From contig CM065879.1 in the NCBI GenBank assembly GCA_033439255.1, positions 414,501 through 478,500 of the forward strand: a stretch of DNA of 64,000 bases, written 5' to 3'. Both the position numbers and the translations under genes were made by a program. Below are positions 47,874-58,404 of the stretch, piece after piece; position 1 is the first letter of the stretch, and each line of letters opens with the position of its first letter. The notes under the pieces were generated by a model. That model saw only the letters and a list, made by a program, of their open reading frames with translations, was not told the DNA's origin and did no database searches. Source of the DNA: Hericium rajendrae. Its lineage: Eukaryota > Basidiomycota > Agaricomycetes > Russulales > Hericiaceae.

Positions 47874-49021
47874 TTAAAGGAAGCAGCCGTTCACTTCTGC
47901 GTCGGTTAATTTCAGAAGACTAACGGTGTCAGCCCACACTTTCCTCTGCAGCGCCTCGTCCGCTGCCGTCTCGCAGAAATACTTCAGATCCATCTCCTTC
48001 ATGCCGCTCAAAAGCGGGACACTCCGCGTCCCCGCCTTCCACACAGCCTCCACGGGGTATGTCGCTGCGAGAACGACCGTCCTCGCCCCCTGGTCCGCTG
48101 TCCTCGGCCGAACATGCGTGAACTTCTCAACGTCCATCGCCTCGAAGTTGTCGCCGTTGACGTCCTTCTGCCCCAGTTCCGTCTGAACAACCCCCGGACC
48201 TGCAGTCGCGACTGCGATATTGGCCGACGAAGGGATGCGGCGCGCGTACTCATGACAGGCCAGCAAGCAGAGGAGCTTCGCCGTAAGGTACGGCCAGTGC
48301 GGCTGGGTACCGGGCAGACCGTAGGCCTGCGTGTTCAGAGTCTGTACCGGATTGGCGTCGGCGGCTTCGTTGAAGGGCACGAACGGAGACCCCTCGCTGA
48401 TGACCCAGATGAAGCGGGCAGGCTGGGCCTTGTCGAGAGTGCCCGTACGTTCGAGAACAGGATAGAGCAGCACGGACAGAAGTGCCGGGGCGAGGTAATT
48501 GACCTGGAGGCTGCGCCAATGTTTATTGGAACGAATGGATCAAAGAAGAAGACGAGGACGTACATCAAGTCAAAACCGTCGACGCTAATGAGCTTCCCTT
48601 GGCCTATCACAACGAACCCAGCATTATGGATCAAGATGTGCAGGGACAGGCCGCTGTCATTGTAGCGCTTGGCGAAGTTTCGCACGGAGGCCATCGACGC
48701 GAGATCGAGAGGCCAACACTCGAAGGCGCCGACGTCTCTACCAGTGTCATTACCGATCCTGGCGATGGCGTCCTGGCCCTTCGCTTCATTGCGACAGGCC
48801 AAAATTATCTTCGAGGCGCCGTACTTCGCCATGTACTTCGTAACCTCGTAGCCGATGCCTATCGAGAAAGATAAGCCAATATGACTTGAAGAGGCGAGAT
48901 GGTAATACGAACCTGCGTTGGCCCCGGTGACGACGACCGTCCGACCTGCGATGTCGTGGTCTTCGAGCTGAGGCAGAGGCCGCTCGTTGGCTTCTTTGAG
49001 TTCTTCCCGAGTAACACCCAT
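47874..49021 (-). CDS. Short-chain dehydrogenase/reductase, SDR copy 3
   Basis: The ATG at 49021 gives MGVTREELKEANERPLPQLE. Two introns sit at the family positions (within TGANAG|IG and after DGFDLM). Motifs are TGANAGIG, KIILACRNEAKGQDAIARIG, CWPLDLASMASV, IHNAG, the catalytic YLTAK, and the end LLKLTDAEVNGCFL. All catalytic features are intact. A TATA-type box (TATAAAG on the minus strand, 49073-49079) lies about 51 bp upstream. Its 5' region is interrupted by the DNA transposon from 49407, about 385 bp upstream of the ATG, which may have cut distal control elements away from the gene. Confidence 0.9.
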
Positions 49022-49406
49022 ATTGCTAGATGGTAGGTAATTCTGTGTTCAGACAATGCGACCACATCTGCCTTTATAGTACCTTCGGTTGACATTTGGA
49101 AGGTTTATCCCGTTGCAGGCTGAGGGTGAGGCTTAGCAAGGCGCTCTGCGATGCCGTCGTCGACTCATCGGCCAGGTTTGAGCACTATCCAGTCCATCTT
49201 GGATTTGCATAGAGAGTCAGGGCTTTCGACTTGGCGAAGTGATGCAGTGTGTGAAGCGCCTACAGAAGGACTTGGACGGGGTATGTAAATCTATCGGCCG
49301 CGGAGTGCCGCAGCGCGAACTCGAAGGCGTGTGCAAGCGGCGATGGAATTTTGGCTGGCCCTCCCTCTGAACTCCACACTCCGCTTGGTTTCACCTCCCG
49401 AGTTTT
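49022..49406 (-). repeat. 5' module of SDR copy 3, proximal part
   Basis: Reading away from the ATG, this matches the copy 1 and 2 upstream blocks: ACAGAATTACCTACC, the TATA block, a CGCCTTGCTAAGC-like block and CCACACTCCGCTTGG. It is cut by the transposon at 49407. The rest continues at 55347. Confidence 0.65.
49399..49406. repeat. 8-bp target-site duplication, left copy
   Basis: CGAGTTTT directly precedes the transposon end. It matches 55347-55354 exactly, and 55332-55339 in seven of eight bases. Confidence 0.75.
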
Positions 49407-52400
49407 GGCACGCTGACCATGTCTGTGTCGCTATTATAAATAACTCGAAAACTAATAATAAAAAAATTTGGCCAATAAGAAGCCACTATAGTATAGTACT
49501 CTAATAGTGATACGCCGCGAGCACGGGGGGTCGTATTCACACCGCGGCCATCCGAGATGCGGCGAAAGACATCAGGTATGACCTCCGTTGTTGTTCCGCC
49601 TTCCTGTTTGACGTTTCGAGCTGTCCACGCCGTCCCATGCATCCCAGCATGGCCTTGACGGTCGATTCTTGTTACGGCCCATGCAATCCACATTACTGCA
49701 ATCCTTGCAAGGATTTTTACACCGGTACACTCCATTCTTGCCCACACAGCTTTCGCTCTGCACGCACTTCCGGCAGCTTCGTGTGCCCGTGGATTTCTTG
49801 AGGTCTGGCATTGGTGCCGAGCGCGTCAAGGCTCGCTTTCGTGAGAGGCATGATTTGATGGTCTCGGCATTTGTCGTGTCGGGACTTTGATTCATCGTGT
49901 GCTCGGGCTGCGGTGGCAGCAGGGGATCCATGAAAATCTCGGGGGATGATCCAGATGGTGTAGAGGACTGTGATACGAGGCTCAGTGGTAAGTCAATCCC
50001 TCCCACTGATCCTGGTGTTGATGATCCTTGGGGGTTCGTGTTGCTGAAGGTTTCCGGCTCTACAGGCAGTGAAAGCGGGCGCCGATGGAATTCAGACGAT
50101 GTTGATGGCGATGAATAAGGGGAAAATGGACGTGTGCTGGTGATAGTCGACACCGGTGCGCTATCGTCTGATTTGGCAGAGGCGTCAACGGGTTCCGAGC
50201 TGACGGGAAGATCACATGGTTCAACAGGGAGAAGGCCGCGAGGGACGACAAGAGGCCGCAGTGGCATCGCCTGAGCGGGCAATGCCCTCGCTGATCGTTG
50301 GTGATCTCGTATGGCAGCATCGGTGGTTTTGCGTGCCTCAGATGTTTGAGTCACAGTCTGTCGTGTATTCATGTTCGTTTTCCACGTGTTGTAATGTGCA
50401 CGTATGTGTTCTGGAACCTGACCACGCACATGAGGACTGTATCACTATAAGGACTTAAGGATGATCTTACCTTGTAGAAGACATTAATCTCGTATTCTGC
50501 ATATTGATTCCATACTTTTGCTGCTTCGTTGAAGTTCAGGCCACGGCCGCTGTCACGGAATGTGGGATGGTCTCGCATGAGCGTACAAAAGAGCTTGTTT
50601 TCATCATCCGTGTGAATTGGCATGACAGCTTTCCGAGTTCCTTGACGCAACGCCAGGTATGGATGCCGCAGCTTCACTCCGCGAATGTCCTCGAAGCTCT
50701 TCATTTCAGTCAAGTGGCGTATGTCGTCAGGGATGGGGAGGATACCAATGACCTCTTTGGTTTGAACGTATAGATTGCCGTTGACCCACCCGCTCAATGG
50801 CTTGGACTCAGGCACCGCAGGTTGAGTAAGCACGATCATCTCTTGTAGACGATTCGTGAGCCAGATGTCGAAGTGCCCATTGTAGGCCTGTCCGGTGCTG
50901 TTGAAGGTTCCGACCTGCGGCAGACAATTAATGCCAATGGCGCAGATCGTGAAATTTTGGAGCACCCACCTTGAGGTTATGATGTAGTACGAAGTCCATC
51001 AATGACGCAGATAAGAACCGTACAGATACCCCATCCTGAGGCAAATGATGCCGTATATGTTTGTGTACGCCGCCTTCGGTCATTGTTGTTCCTCGAATGC
51101 AGCGATAGACGGGTAAGTTGCCAGCATTCTTATCGACCCCGAGCTGAAAATAGAGCGGGACATCCGGTGGATCTGTTACCGAAGCATCGTCAATTAGCCC
51201 CAAAACACTCTTCGCCGTCAGCCAAGCGGCCTTGTTGAAGAGCGGCTGCCGAGTCTTGGCATCTTCCAGAGGGCCGTAAGTGCGAAAGACATCATGCACG
51301 AGTGTGTACAGTTCTTTAGGTTCAGGAATGACACGTTTGCAATGCCGCCAGAGCCAGCGTGGTCACTTTTGAAGGAGATCCGCCCAAGTCTGGGGAGGAT
51401 CCTGTAAAGCTGCCCATTGGACGATGCGGCGCTTGTCTTCAGCATCTGGAACGAAAAGGGCATCACGCAGAGCGCGTGCGAACGTGATCCGTAAACCGTG
51501 AGTGCGAGAAATATAAAACATGTTGAAGAGGTGGAAGGGATCCTTGAGAACTCGGGAACGTACAACCCTTCTTGAATCAGGATTGCTTGCTGCAGTACTG
51601 TTCACGTTTGGTAATATCTGCGCGCCTTCCGTTTCACTTTCAAAATTGCGATTGAAACCTGACAGCGAGAATGACGCCGTCTCGTCAGATTCAGAGGTGC
51701 CTTGATCATGCATCAGGTCTCCAATTCCAGGAGCTTGCTCATGATCATCAGAGGCTGACGCGACTGCCAAATCATGCTCGTTGACCACAACGGTTGCCGG
51801 CGATGGAGCGTCAGGATCGGGGGCCACCAAGTTGGATGACTCGGAGCTCCCAGAGTTCTGTTGATTGGTCATAGACAGAGAGCATGACGGTGACGAGGCA
51901 AGAGGCTGTATTAATTGTGTTGATCTCAAGTCCGGCATTGCTCCATCGGACACAGTTCGAAGCCGCGAACGGAGGCAAACAAGATGGAAAGGGGAAAAAG
52001 GGTCTGACATGAAGCTGGATAATGCACGCTTGTGATGGGTTGACATGATCGCCCCAGGTACCAATACATCTTGAACAAGAATGACTGTCCGTGTTGGTGT
52101 AATGCGAATGCTATCATGGGTGTCGTCAAATGCGTGTGGAGAAATAGATCCACGGGCAATAGGGCGAGTGTGATCAGCTGAATAGAGGATGACAGGTTGA
52201 TTGGGTGGAATAATTGATGGCAGTACTTGCGGTGCGGAAAGCTTGCTCAACTCGTCATAGATCCAGAGAGAAGCCAGTGCATCTAGAGCTGCATACTTGA
52301 TTTGGGCATCGCTCAATGCAGCATTCTCCCATTGGGTGCTCACGCGTACTGGTAGGTTCTTGTTCAATCGCCTGCATAATATGATTGCACAGAGGTCAGC

Positions 52401-55331
52401 CAGGCTGGCGGTGGCGTTCTGAATAAGGTGTCGTTCTTTTGCGAGCTGCGCCAAGTCAATCGCACCAACAAACGGTTGACGAGAATTGCACTCCTGTTCT
52501 AGCATTCGAAGGTCAACCTGAACTTGACGTCCGACCTTCTGCACCTGCGGATTTGCCAGGAATGAAACCAATTGAGTCGGTAGAGAACCTTTTGCAAGCA
52601 GGCTTCCAATCTGAAATGATGGTATAAATTTCATGTTTATCTGCAGGAATATGAGATACACACCTGGAAGATGTAGATCTGCTTTCCAAGTGCAATCTGA
52701 ATGATCACCGTCAGACCACGCTTCTGTCCTGCTCCTGCCGAGAGGTCAACGTTCCACTCCGTATCAAATCCCACTGTGAGCTTCCCGCCGTCAGACGGGA
52801 TTTGATCAACCAGCCTCAGAATATCGTCGTCAATTGCTGATGCTGTGCTTCGCACAACGGGCGCACCCCAGTCTTCAGGAATTTCCAGAGTAGACAGATG
52901 CGAGTGCTTTTCGACAGGCGTGACATTGTCCCGAAGAGCAGGAAAGGCAGCCTCAAGAAACTGCTTGTCAAGCATATTGTCCGTGTAGAACACGCGTGGT
53001 TGTATGTGCCCGTAGATTTGCAAGGATTCACGTGCATGTCGTAGAGCAAGTTCGAACTGCGAATGTGATTTTGTAGCAACGAGGCAACAGCATCGGATTT
53101 CGCCTTTCTCATTTGTAACTGTCAGAAGGCCAACAAATATCTCAACACCATTGATCTTCATTGCTTGCTTCGTGATCTGCAAAGATGACTGTAATTAGCC
53201 TTCAAGATGCACGGTAGTGAAGTTCACCACTGACCTTATGACTGTGATCTAGAGCGCAAACCTCGGCAGTGCGAAGAGATGTGTCCTGGAATATTTCAAG
53301 CTCATGTTCGTGGATCATGTTGACGTAGACATCTTGCAGCCAGCGAGCACTCGGAGTCCAACCGCAGGGACCATCATCCGATCTATCATCGTACGGAAGC
53401 CAAGGCTTGAACGTCGTCGTCGTCGTCCACGTTGCCAGTCCCTGACGGGTCGCTATCTCATCCAGATACTGCAGACCCTGCGTGTCATGACGAAGCAAAT
53501 GCTGGACACGGAGCGCATCACAAAACTGCTGTGTTGGCATTCCTGATTGTGTACAGGAGCGTAGAAGCCGAGCGAGAGAAGTCGAGAGGCCGCTGCGGTG
53601 CGTGAAGCGAACGGGGAACTCAGCGCGCAAAGCAGGGGGAAGAACGTCGAGGATCCGGGAGTCCCAGCTTAAAAAGGTGACCATCGTGGTTTTGCGATTT
53701 GAGCCTGGCGGTATCAAGCAGTCCTTGCACTTATATCGATATCCGATAATCCAAAATGGCTCATCGAGGTCGAAGCACCGTCGTGGATATGGAATACGAC
53801 CCTGGCGAGAAAGCTTGGACTTGCAGATCGGGCATGCAATACCGCCTTGAACGAGACACTCGGGATCCCAGAGCATGAAGCGAGGATTGAAGAGTTGCTG
53901 AGGGGATGGTGTTGTTGCTTGTAGAATAAAATAAGAGGAAGGGCGGGGAACCAGAATGTCTTGTTTTTCGTATACAGTAAGGGCACACCGTCAACTCGTA
54001 CACTGGCTTCCTCGACTTTTGCCCTGAAGGCTGCCATTAGCCATGATGGCTGAGGCGGGCGTGCGCGAGTCGACGACTGCCCGGCTCCATCTCCGTCCTC
54101 TCCGTCACTCTCTGTGTCCTCCTCGTCCTCATCTTCCCCGATGCCCACGCCAAGCCCGCGGTCAAGAATGTCGTCAATCTCGAGGTCGCCGTCAATCGGG
54201 CGGAATGGGTCCAACTGGGGACGTAGGTACTGCGACGATTGATCTGTCGCTGGCTGGTTGGGGATGGGGAGTGCGCGAGGTGAAGCTGGTTGGACAGGCG
54301 GGCGCGTTAGCTGAGGTTGGAAGACGGGTGCGATGGAAGTGGAAGACGACAAGCCGGTGCCGGGGCCCGAACCAGGGAGATGCAGCTGTCAAGATAGATC
54401 AGCAAACCGAGGGAGGAGAAACAGAATCGACCTCACCGACGTGATGAGTTGACTAGCATCAACGGGTGGAGGCTCTTTGCGAGGGCGTCCTGGGCCGCGC
54501 TTCGCGATCGCGGGCTCCCCGTTCGCGTTCTCAGCGTGGGCTTGCTGCTTCCTGCCTGAGCCCTTAGGACGACCAGGGCGCCGCTTTTCGGTGTTGACGA
54601 GTTCATCGGGAGACTTGTTCTTGCTGCCCTTAGGTCGTCCGCGCGCCCTAGGCAGTTGTAGAACTGCAACCTGAGCCGTCGAGTGAGGAGAAACAGACAA
54701 AGGAGCCCGAGACGCCGAGACGCCGAGCGCTAGGCTATCGCGGGCGCCCGTTGCTGATAGTACGGCGTTCCCAGCTTCGGCGTTAGAAGTATTTCTCCTC
54801 GCCGTGGGACCAGGCGCAGTCGTGGACCTACAGAAAGGCACGAGAAGTCAGAAGTCTCCTTCGTATTGATCTTCTTGATATGAGATAGCAGGACTTACCC
54901 CTCGGGTGCAGCAGCAGCAGCGGCAGCATCTTCTGAGTCCCACATTGAAGGACCAATGTCCTCCACAGCATCCCACAGTTCCTGATCATCATCGTCACTG
55001 ACGCGGGCAACAGCTGGCGCTCCGGCAGCAGGTGGATGGCGCTCGTCTGCTTGATGAGCTTCATTTTGATGTATGTCGTCACCGAACCTCATTATTATGA
55101 ATATGATGGCCGGCGCTCGGGGCTTTTTGTGGCTTTGTCGAGTAACTGTAACTGTGATGCTGCGATATGTTCGCGTTGTCGCCTGGACACATGTACAACG
55201 CGACGCGACACGCGTGCCCCAGCCCTCTAGCAGCAGCAGTATCCTGCGCAATTCTCCGCTAGCGGTGCCGGCACATTCCGCTGGTGGTTTTATTACATAA
55301 CGCTAGCGGACACAGACATCGTCAGCGTGCC
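49407..55331. mobile_element. DNA transposon (5.9 kb) carrying a transposase-exonuclease fusion gene
   Basis: The terminal inverted repeats are GGCACGCTGACCATGTCTGT at the left (49407 onward) and GGCACGCTGACGATGTCTGT as the reverse complement of the right end (about 55309-55331). They match over about 23 bp with one mismatch. An 8-bp duplication CGAGTTTT flanks it. The insertion site is confirmed by the empty equivalent upstream of SDR copy 1 (36630-36690), where the sequences left and right of the element are continuous. One minus-strand gene fills the element. The superfamily is not assigned: 8-bp duplications occur in hAT and some other groups, but the transposase does not look like standard hAT. 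Confidence 0.88.
49572..55092 (-). CDS. DDE-like transposase with embedded DEDDy 3'-5' exonuclease and AT-hooks
   Basis: In order from the ATG at 55092: an acidic start (MRFGDDIHQNEAHQADERHP); three AT-hook-like motifs (GRPKGSKNK, RPGRPKGSGRK, GPGRPRKEP; 54470-54660); CPICKSKL plus KCKDC zinc-type motifs (about 53740-53830); ALDHSHK (53235) and VFYTDN (52980), taken as transposase D1 and D2. Then comes a RNase D/WRN-type exonuclease with FDTEW (52760), a second Asp in VDLRML, and YAALDA (52290). After a Ser-rich linker comes GTTMTEGGVHKHIRHHL (51080), the likely E, then YNGHFDIWLTNRLQEM and a Cys-rich tail (CRKC..CKNPCKDC). Introns are short and mostly clear. One in-frame TGA follows ADLLQK (51363-51365), so this copy may be inactive. 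Confidence 0.75.
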
Positions 55332-55354
55332 CGAGTTTGGCACGCTCGAGTTTT
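55332..55354. repeat. Double target-site copy with an 8-bp transposon-end remnant
   Basis: After the right end the order is CGAGTTT, GGCACGCT, CGAGTTTT. The middle 8 bp equal the first 8 bp of the transposon end. The two outer pieces match the left target duplication. This looks like a footprint of a second insertion or excision at the same site. Confidence 0.65.
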
Positions 55355-55780
55355 GGAGTAGGCAGAGCCTGAAAGACTAAAATGGGAAGAACGCTGGACC
55401 AACAGGTCAGTGTACTCGTGAGAGGCCCACCGCTATGCGTCCTGGTCCATTCTCAAAATGAATGATGAACGGCTCAGCTCGCTGCCTAATCTCGGAGGCC
55501 GAGAGGTTCTCGATATGACAAGTGGCAATGCGGTTGTAATCGTACTCGACGCGGATACTTTAAACACTGCTTCTATATTCGGGTGAGGTGGGCAATCATG
55601 CAATCATGTATTAGGATCACGGACTTAACTACAAATAGTTTCGTCTAAGGAAGATGGTAATGGTATAGAGATGTCGAGGTGGTAGTGCTGAGAAAGGAAC
55701 AAACACCGTGTCGCGTACGCAGCAAGTGCGCTCACCGGCGCTTAGTCCTTAGCGAGCCAGAAGGAAGGAATCCCTGAAAT
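55355..55780 (-). repeat. 5' module of SDR copy 3, distal part
   Basis: This continues the upstream region split by the transposon. GGAGTAGGCAGAGCCTGAAA, GGACCAACAGGTCAGTGTAC, a GGAGGCCGAGAGGTTCTCG block and TCGAGGTGGTAGTGCTGAGA correspond to the reverse complement of 36330-36680 upstream of SDR copy 1. Confidence 0.65.
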
Positions 55781-56448
55781 CGGAGAATCCAGCAAGATAT
55801 GCAGGTATCCAGTGATTACGATGATGTTCGGGAATGGAAACCGGGTCGATGACAATGACTTGTATTATTCGCAGAAGGAAGATAACAGCTTGGAAAAATC
55901 CCCTTCCGAAAGTCACGGACATCTGTGTTTACAGCTTCCTGTTAGAACCGTGCGGTAAGAAGCAAAGCAACCAATGTATGCCATGACCGGTACTACTGCA
56001 AGTTCAAAAGTAAGCTCCCGTCGCAGTTGATTGAAGGGAGTCGTCGGTCCTGATGTCAGTCTACAAATATATGCAGACTTGTCATCGGAAGCTCATACGC
56101 CCCAATGACAACCTCCTGGATATAGATAAATAGGTTAATGCACGTTCGTTCTCTATAAGCGAAAGTATCCCAACTGGGCACATGTGCGAGACGTCAGAAC
56201 ACGAATGGGAGAAACAAAAGAGAAAGTCTATCATGCGGCGGGGATCTCGGTGGACGATGAAGGGACGAATCGGGTCACATATGGCCCTCGGTGACTTGTT
56301 GTTCGGAGTTACTCAGAGACAGCCCGTGGTGGATGCGCATCCCCACGCTCTCATACATGTCCTAACCCAGCCATCTAACACGGTCATTATATGCCAAGGG
56401 TCAATCGTTTGAACAAAGGGACATACGATACTATATGACGTCGTACAT
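55781..56448. other. Intergenic, no gene recognised
   Basis: This is the 3' side of SDR copy 4. Composition is AT-leaning and no coding or element evidence was seen. Confidence 0.35.
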
Positions 56449-57579
56449 TCAGAGGAAGCAGCTATTGACTTCAGCGTCGGTCAACTCCAAGAGACGGACG
56501 GTATCTGTCCAAATCTTCTTCTGCAGCTCCTCGTCCCCAGCCTTTTTCCAGAAATATTCCAACGCCATCTCCTGCATGCTAGTCAAAAACGAAACGCGGC
56601 GCGTTCCCGCCTTCCACACCGCCTCGACGGGGTATGCCGCCGCAAGAACGATCGTCCTAGCCCCCTCCTCGCGCTTCCTCGGCCGCACGGATATGCGTGC
56701 TTCCAGGTCAACCGGCTGGAAGTCGTTTCCATCAATGTCCTTCTGTCCGAGCTCCGTCGCTACCAGCCCCGGAGCCACAGCTGCGACGGCGATATTGGCG
56801 GAAGACGGGACGCGGCGCGCATACTCGTGGCAAGCCATCAGGCAGATGAGCTTCGCCGTAAAATACTGCTGCCGGGAATCTGTCAACTCGTAAGCCTTCT
56901 TGTTCAAAGCCTCGATCGGTTGAGTGTCGGCGGACTCGTCGAAGGGCACAAAGGCGGACCCCTCGCTCATGACCCAGAGAAAGCGTGCAGGGTATGCTTT
57001 ATCGACTGTGCCCGTCCGCTCGAGAGCCGGATACAGCAGCATCGACAAAAGTGCCGGAGCGATATAATTGACTTGCAGACTGTACCCATGTTAGAACGAA
57101 CAGATGAACGAAGGTAGCCAGGGCTTACATCAAATCAAAGCCATCCTCGCTGATGACTTTCCCAATCCCGTTCATACCAGCGTTATGTATGAAGATATGC
57201 AAGGCTAAGCCACTCTCGTTGTACCGCTTGGCGAAGCGTCGCACCGACGCCAGCGACGCGAAATCAAGCGGCCAACACTCGAAGTCGCCAACGTCTCTCC
57301 CGGTCTCCTGAGCAAGTCTGGCGATGGCGTTCTGACCCTTGACTTCGTTGCGACACGCGGCGATTATCTTCGAGGCGCCATACTTTGCCATGTATTTCGC
57401 AACCTCATAGCCGATCCCTGTCAGAAAAGTCAACTCATCAACTGGAAGAGATGAGATGGTATAGACGAACCTGTATTGGCTCCAGTGACGATCACTGTCC
57501 GACCTACGATGTTGTGATCTTCGAGCAGAGGCAAGGGCCGCTCGTTGGCCTCTTTGAATTCTGCCCAAGTGACACCCAT
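56449..57579 (-). CDS. Short-chain dehydrogenase/reductase, SDR copy 4
   Basis: The ATG at 57579 gives MGVTWAEFKEANERPLPLLE. Two introns are at the family positions. Motifs are TGANTGIG, KIIAACRNEVKGQNAIARLA, CWPLDFASLASV, IHNAG and the catalytic YFTAK, with the end LLELTDAEVNSCFL. It is the most diverged of the four, with ELTDSRQQYFTAK where the others have GTxPHWPYLTAK, but it keeps all catalytic features. The upstream TATA equivalent is TACAAAAGCAG (reverse strand, about 57623). It is probably functional, with unknown substrate. Confidence 0.88.
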
Positions 57580-58170
57580 GTCGCTAGATGAGTTTGTCCT
57601 TAGACAAAGGGACCGCAATCCTGCTTTTGTACACGAGCCCGAAGGTCAGGTGCGGTACCGCCGTTGAGTTGTCCGCCATGTTTGAAGTGGACCCGCGTAG
57701 CATCAGCAATGAGGCACAGCCTGACCCACCTTCTCCGCGCCTCAAATCCGCCCATTATCGTCATACACCGCCGTGACTAGGAAGTGTCCGGATAGCACTC
57801 AATGCAGCATATAGCCAGTCCACACTTCTAGTTCGTGAGGTGATGCAGATGTGCGGAGCCTGGAGACGCCAGATAGACTTAGTAAGCATACCCGGGAGTG
57901 AATGGACCAATGTACCAGACCAATGGGTCGATGGGTCGATGGGTCGATGGGTCGATGGGCTCGTGAGGCACTTCGGTCCATGAGGCTCTGGATACCACCG
58001 AAGACGATGGCAGCTTGATCGCGAGCATCATTGACTTCCTACAAGTGGCTCTGTGACTGCAAAGAAAGATGACAACGGCGTAGAGATGTAGACAAGTAAG
58101 ACGTTGGGAGTGTTGAGAAAGAACAAACACAAAGCGCCTTGGAATTAGACGCGGCCCTGGCCACCGGCGC
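57580..58170 (-). repeat. 5' module of SDR copy 4 (partial)
   Basis: Only parts resemble the other SDR upstream regions. They are a proximal CATCTAGCGAC/TATA-type block, and a distal block at 58070-58170 (GTAGAGATGTAGACAAG, GTTGAGAAAGAACAAACAC, ACCGGCGCTTA) matching 55665-55745. Confidence 0.5.
57923..57960. repeat. Short tandem repeat, 8-bp unit GGGTCGAT
   Basis: Four perfect units and a partial fifth follow CCAAT. This is a small satellite within the SDR copy 4 upstream region, with no function suggested. Confidence 0.9.
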
Positions 58171-58404
58171 TTAACGATCCTCCCTTGGCTTCATCGTCAC
58201 CAACAGCTCTTGTTTTGGATTTTTTCTGTCGAATTCGCATGGCATACGGGAAGGCGAGGTGGGAAAGCTCCTGGAGAATCGGACATGTGGACGCGATAAA
58301 ACCGCTCTGCAAAAGTTTAACAACTTTATGAATGAGATGAGTGTAATGAATCCTATTGAGCTGTGGTACATGCGTCACGAAACACGTTCGATGATGAAAT
58401 GATC

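Noticed and set aside
49407-55331. hAT assignment of the 5.9-kb transposon from its 8-bp duplication
   Set aside because: The protein lacks recognisable hAT landmarks, so duplication length alone does not settle the superfamily.
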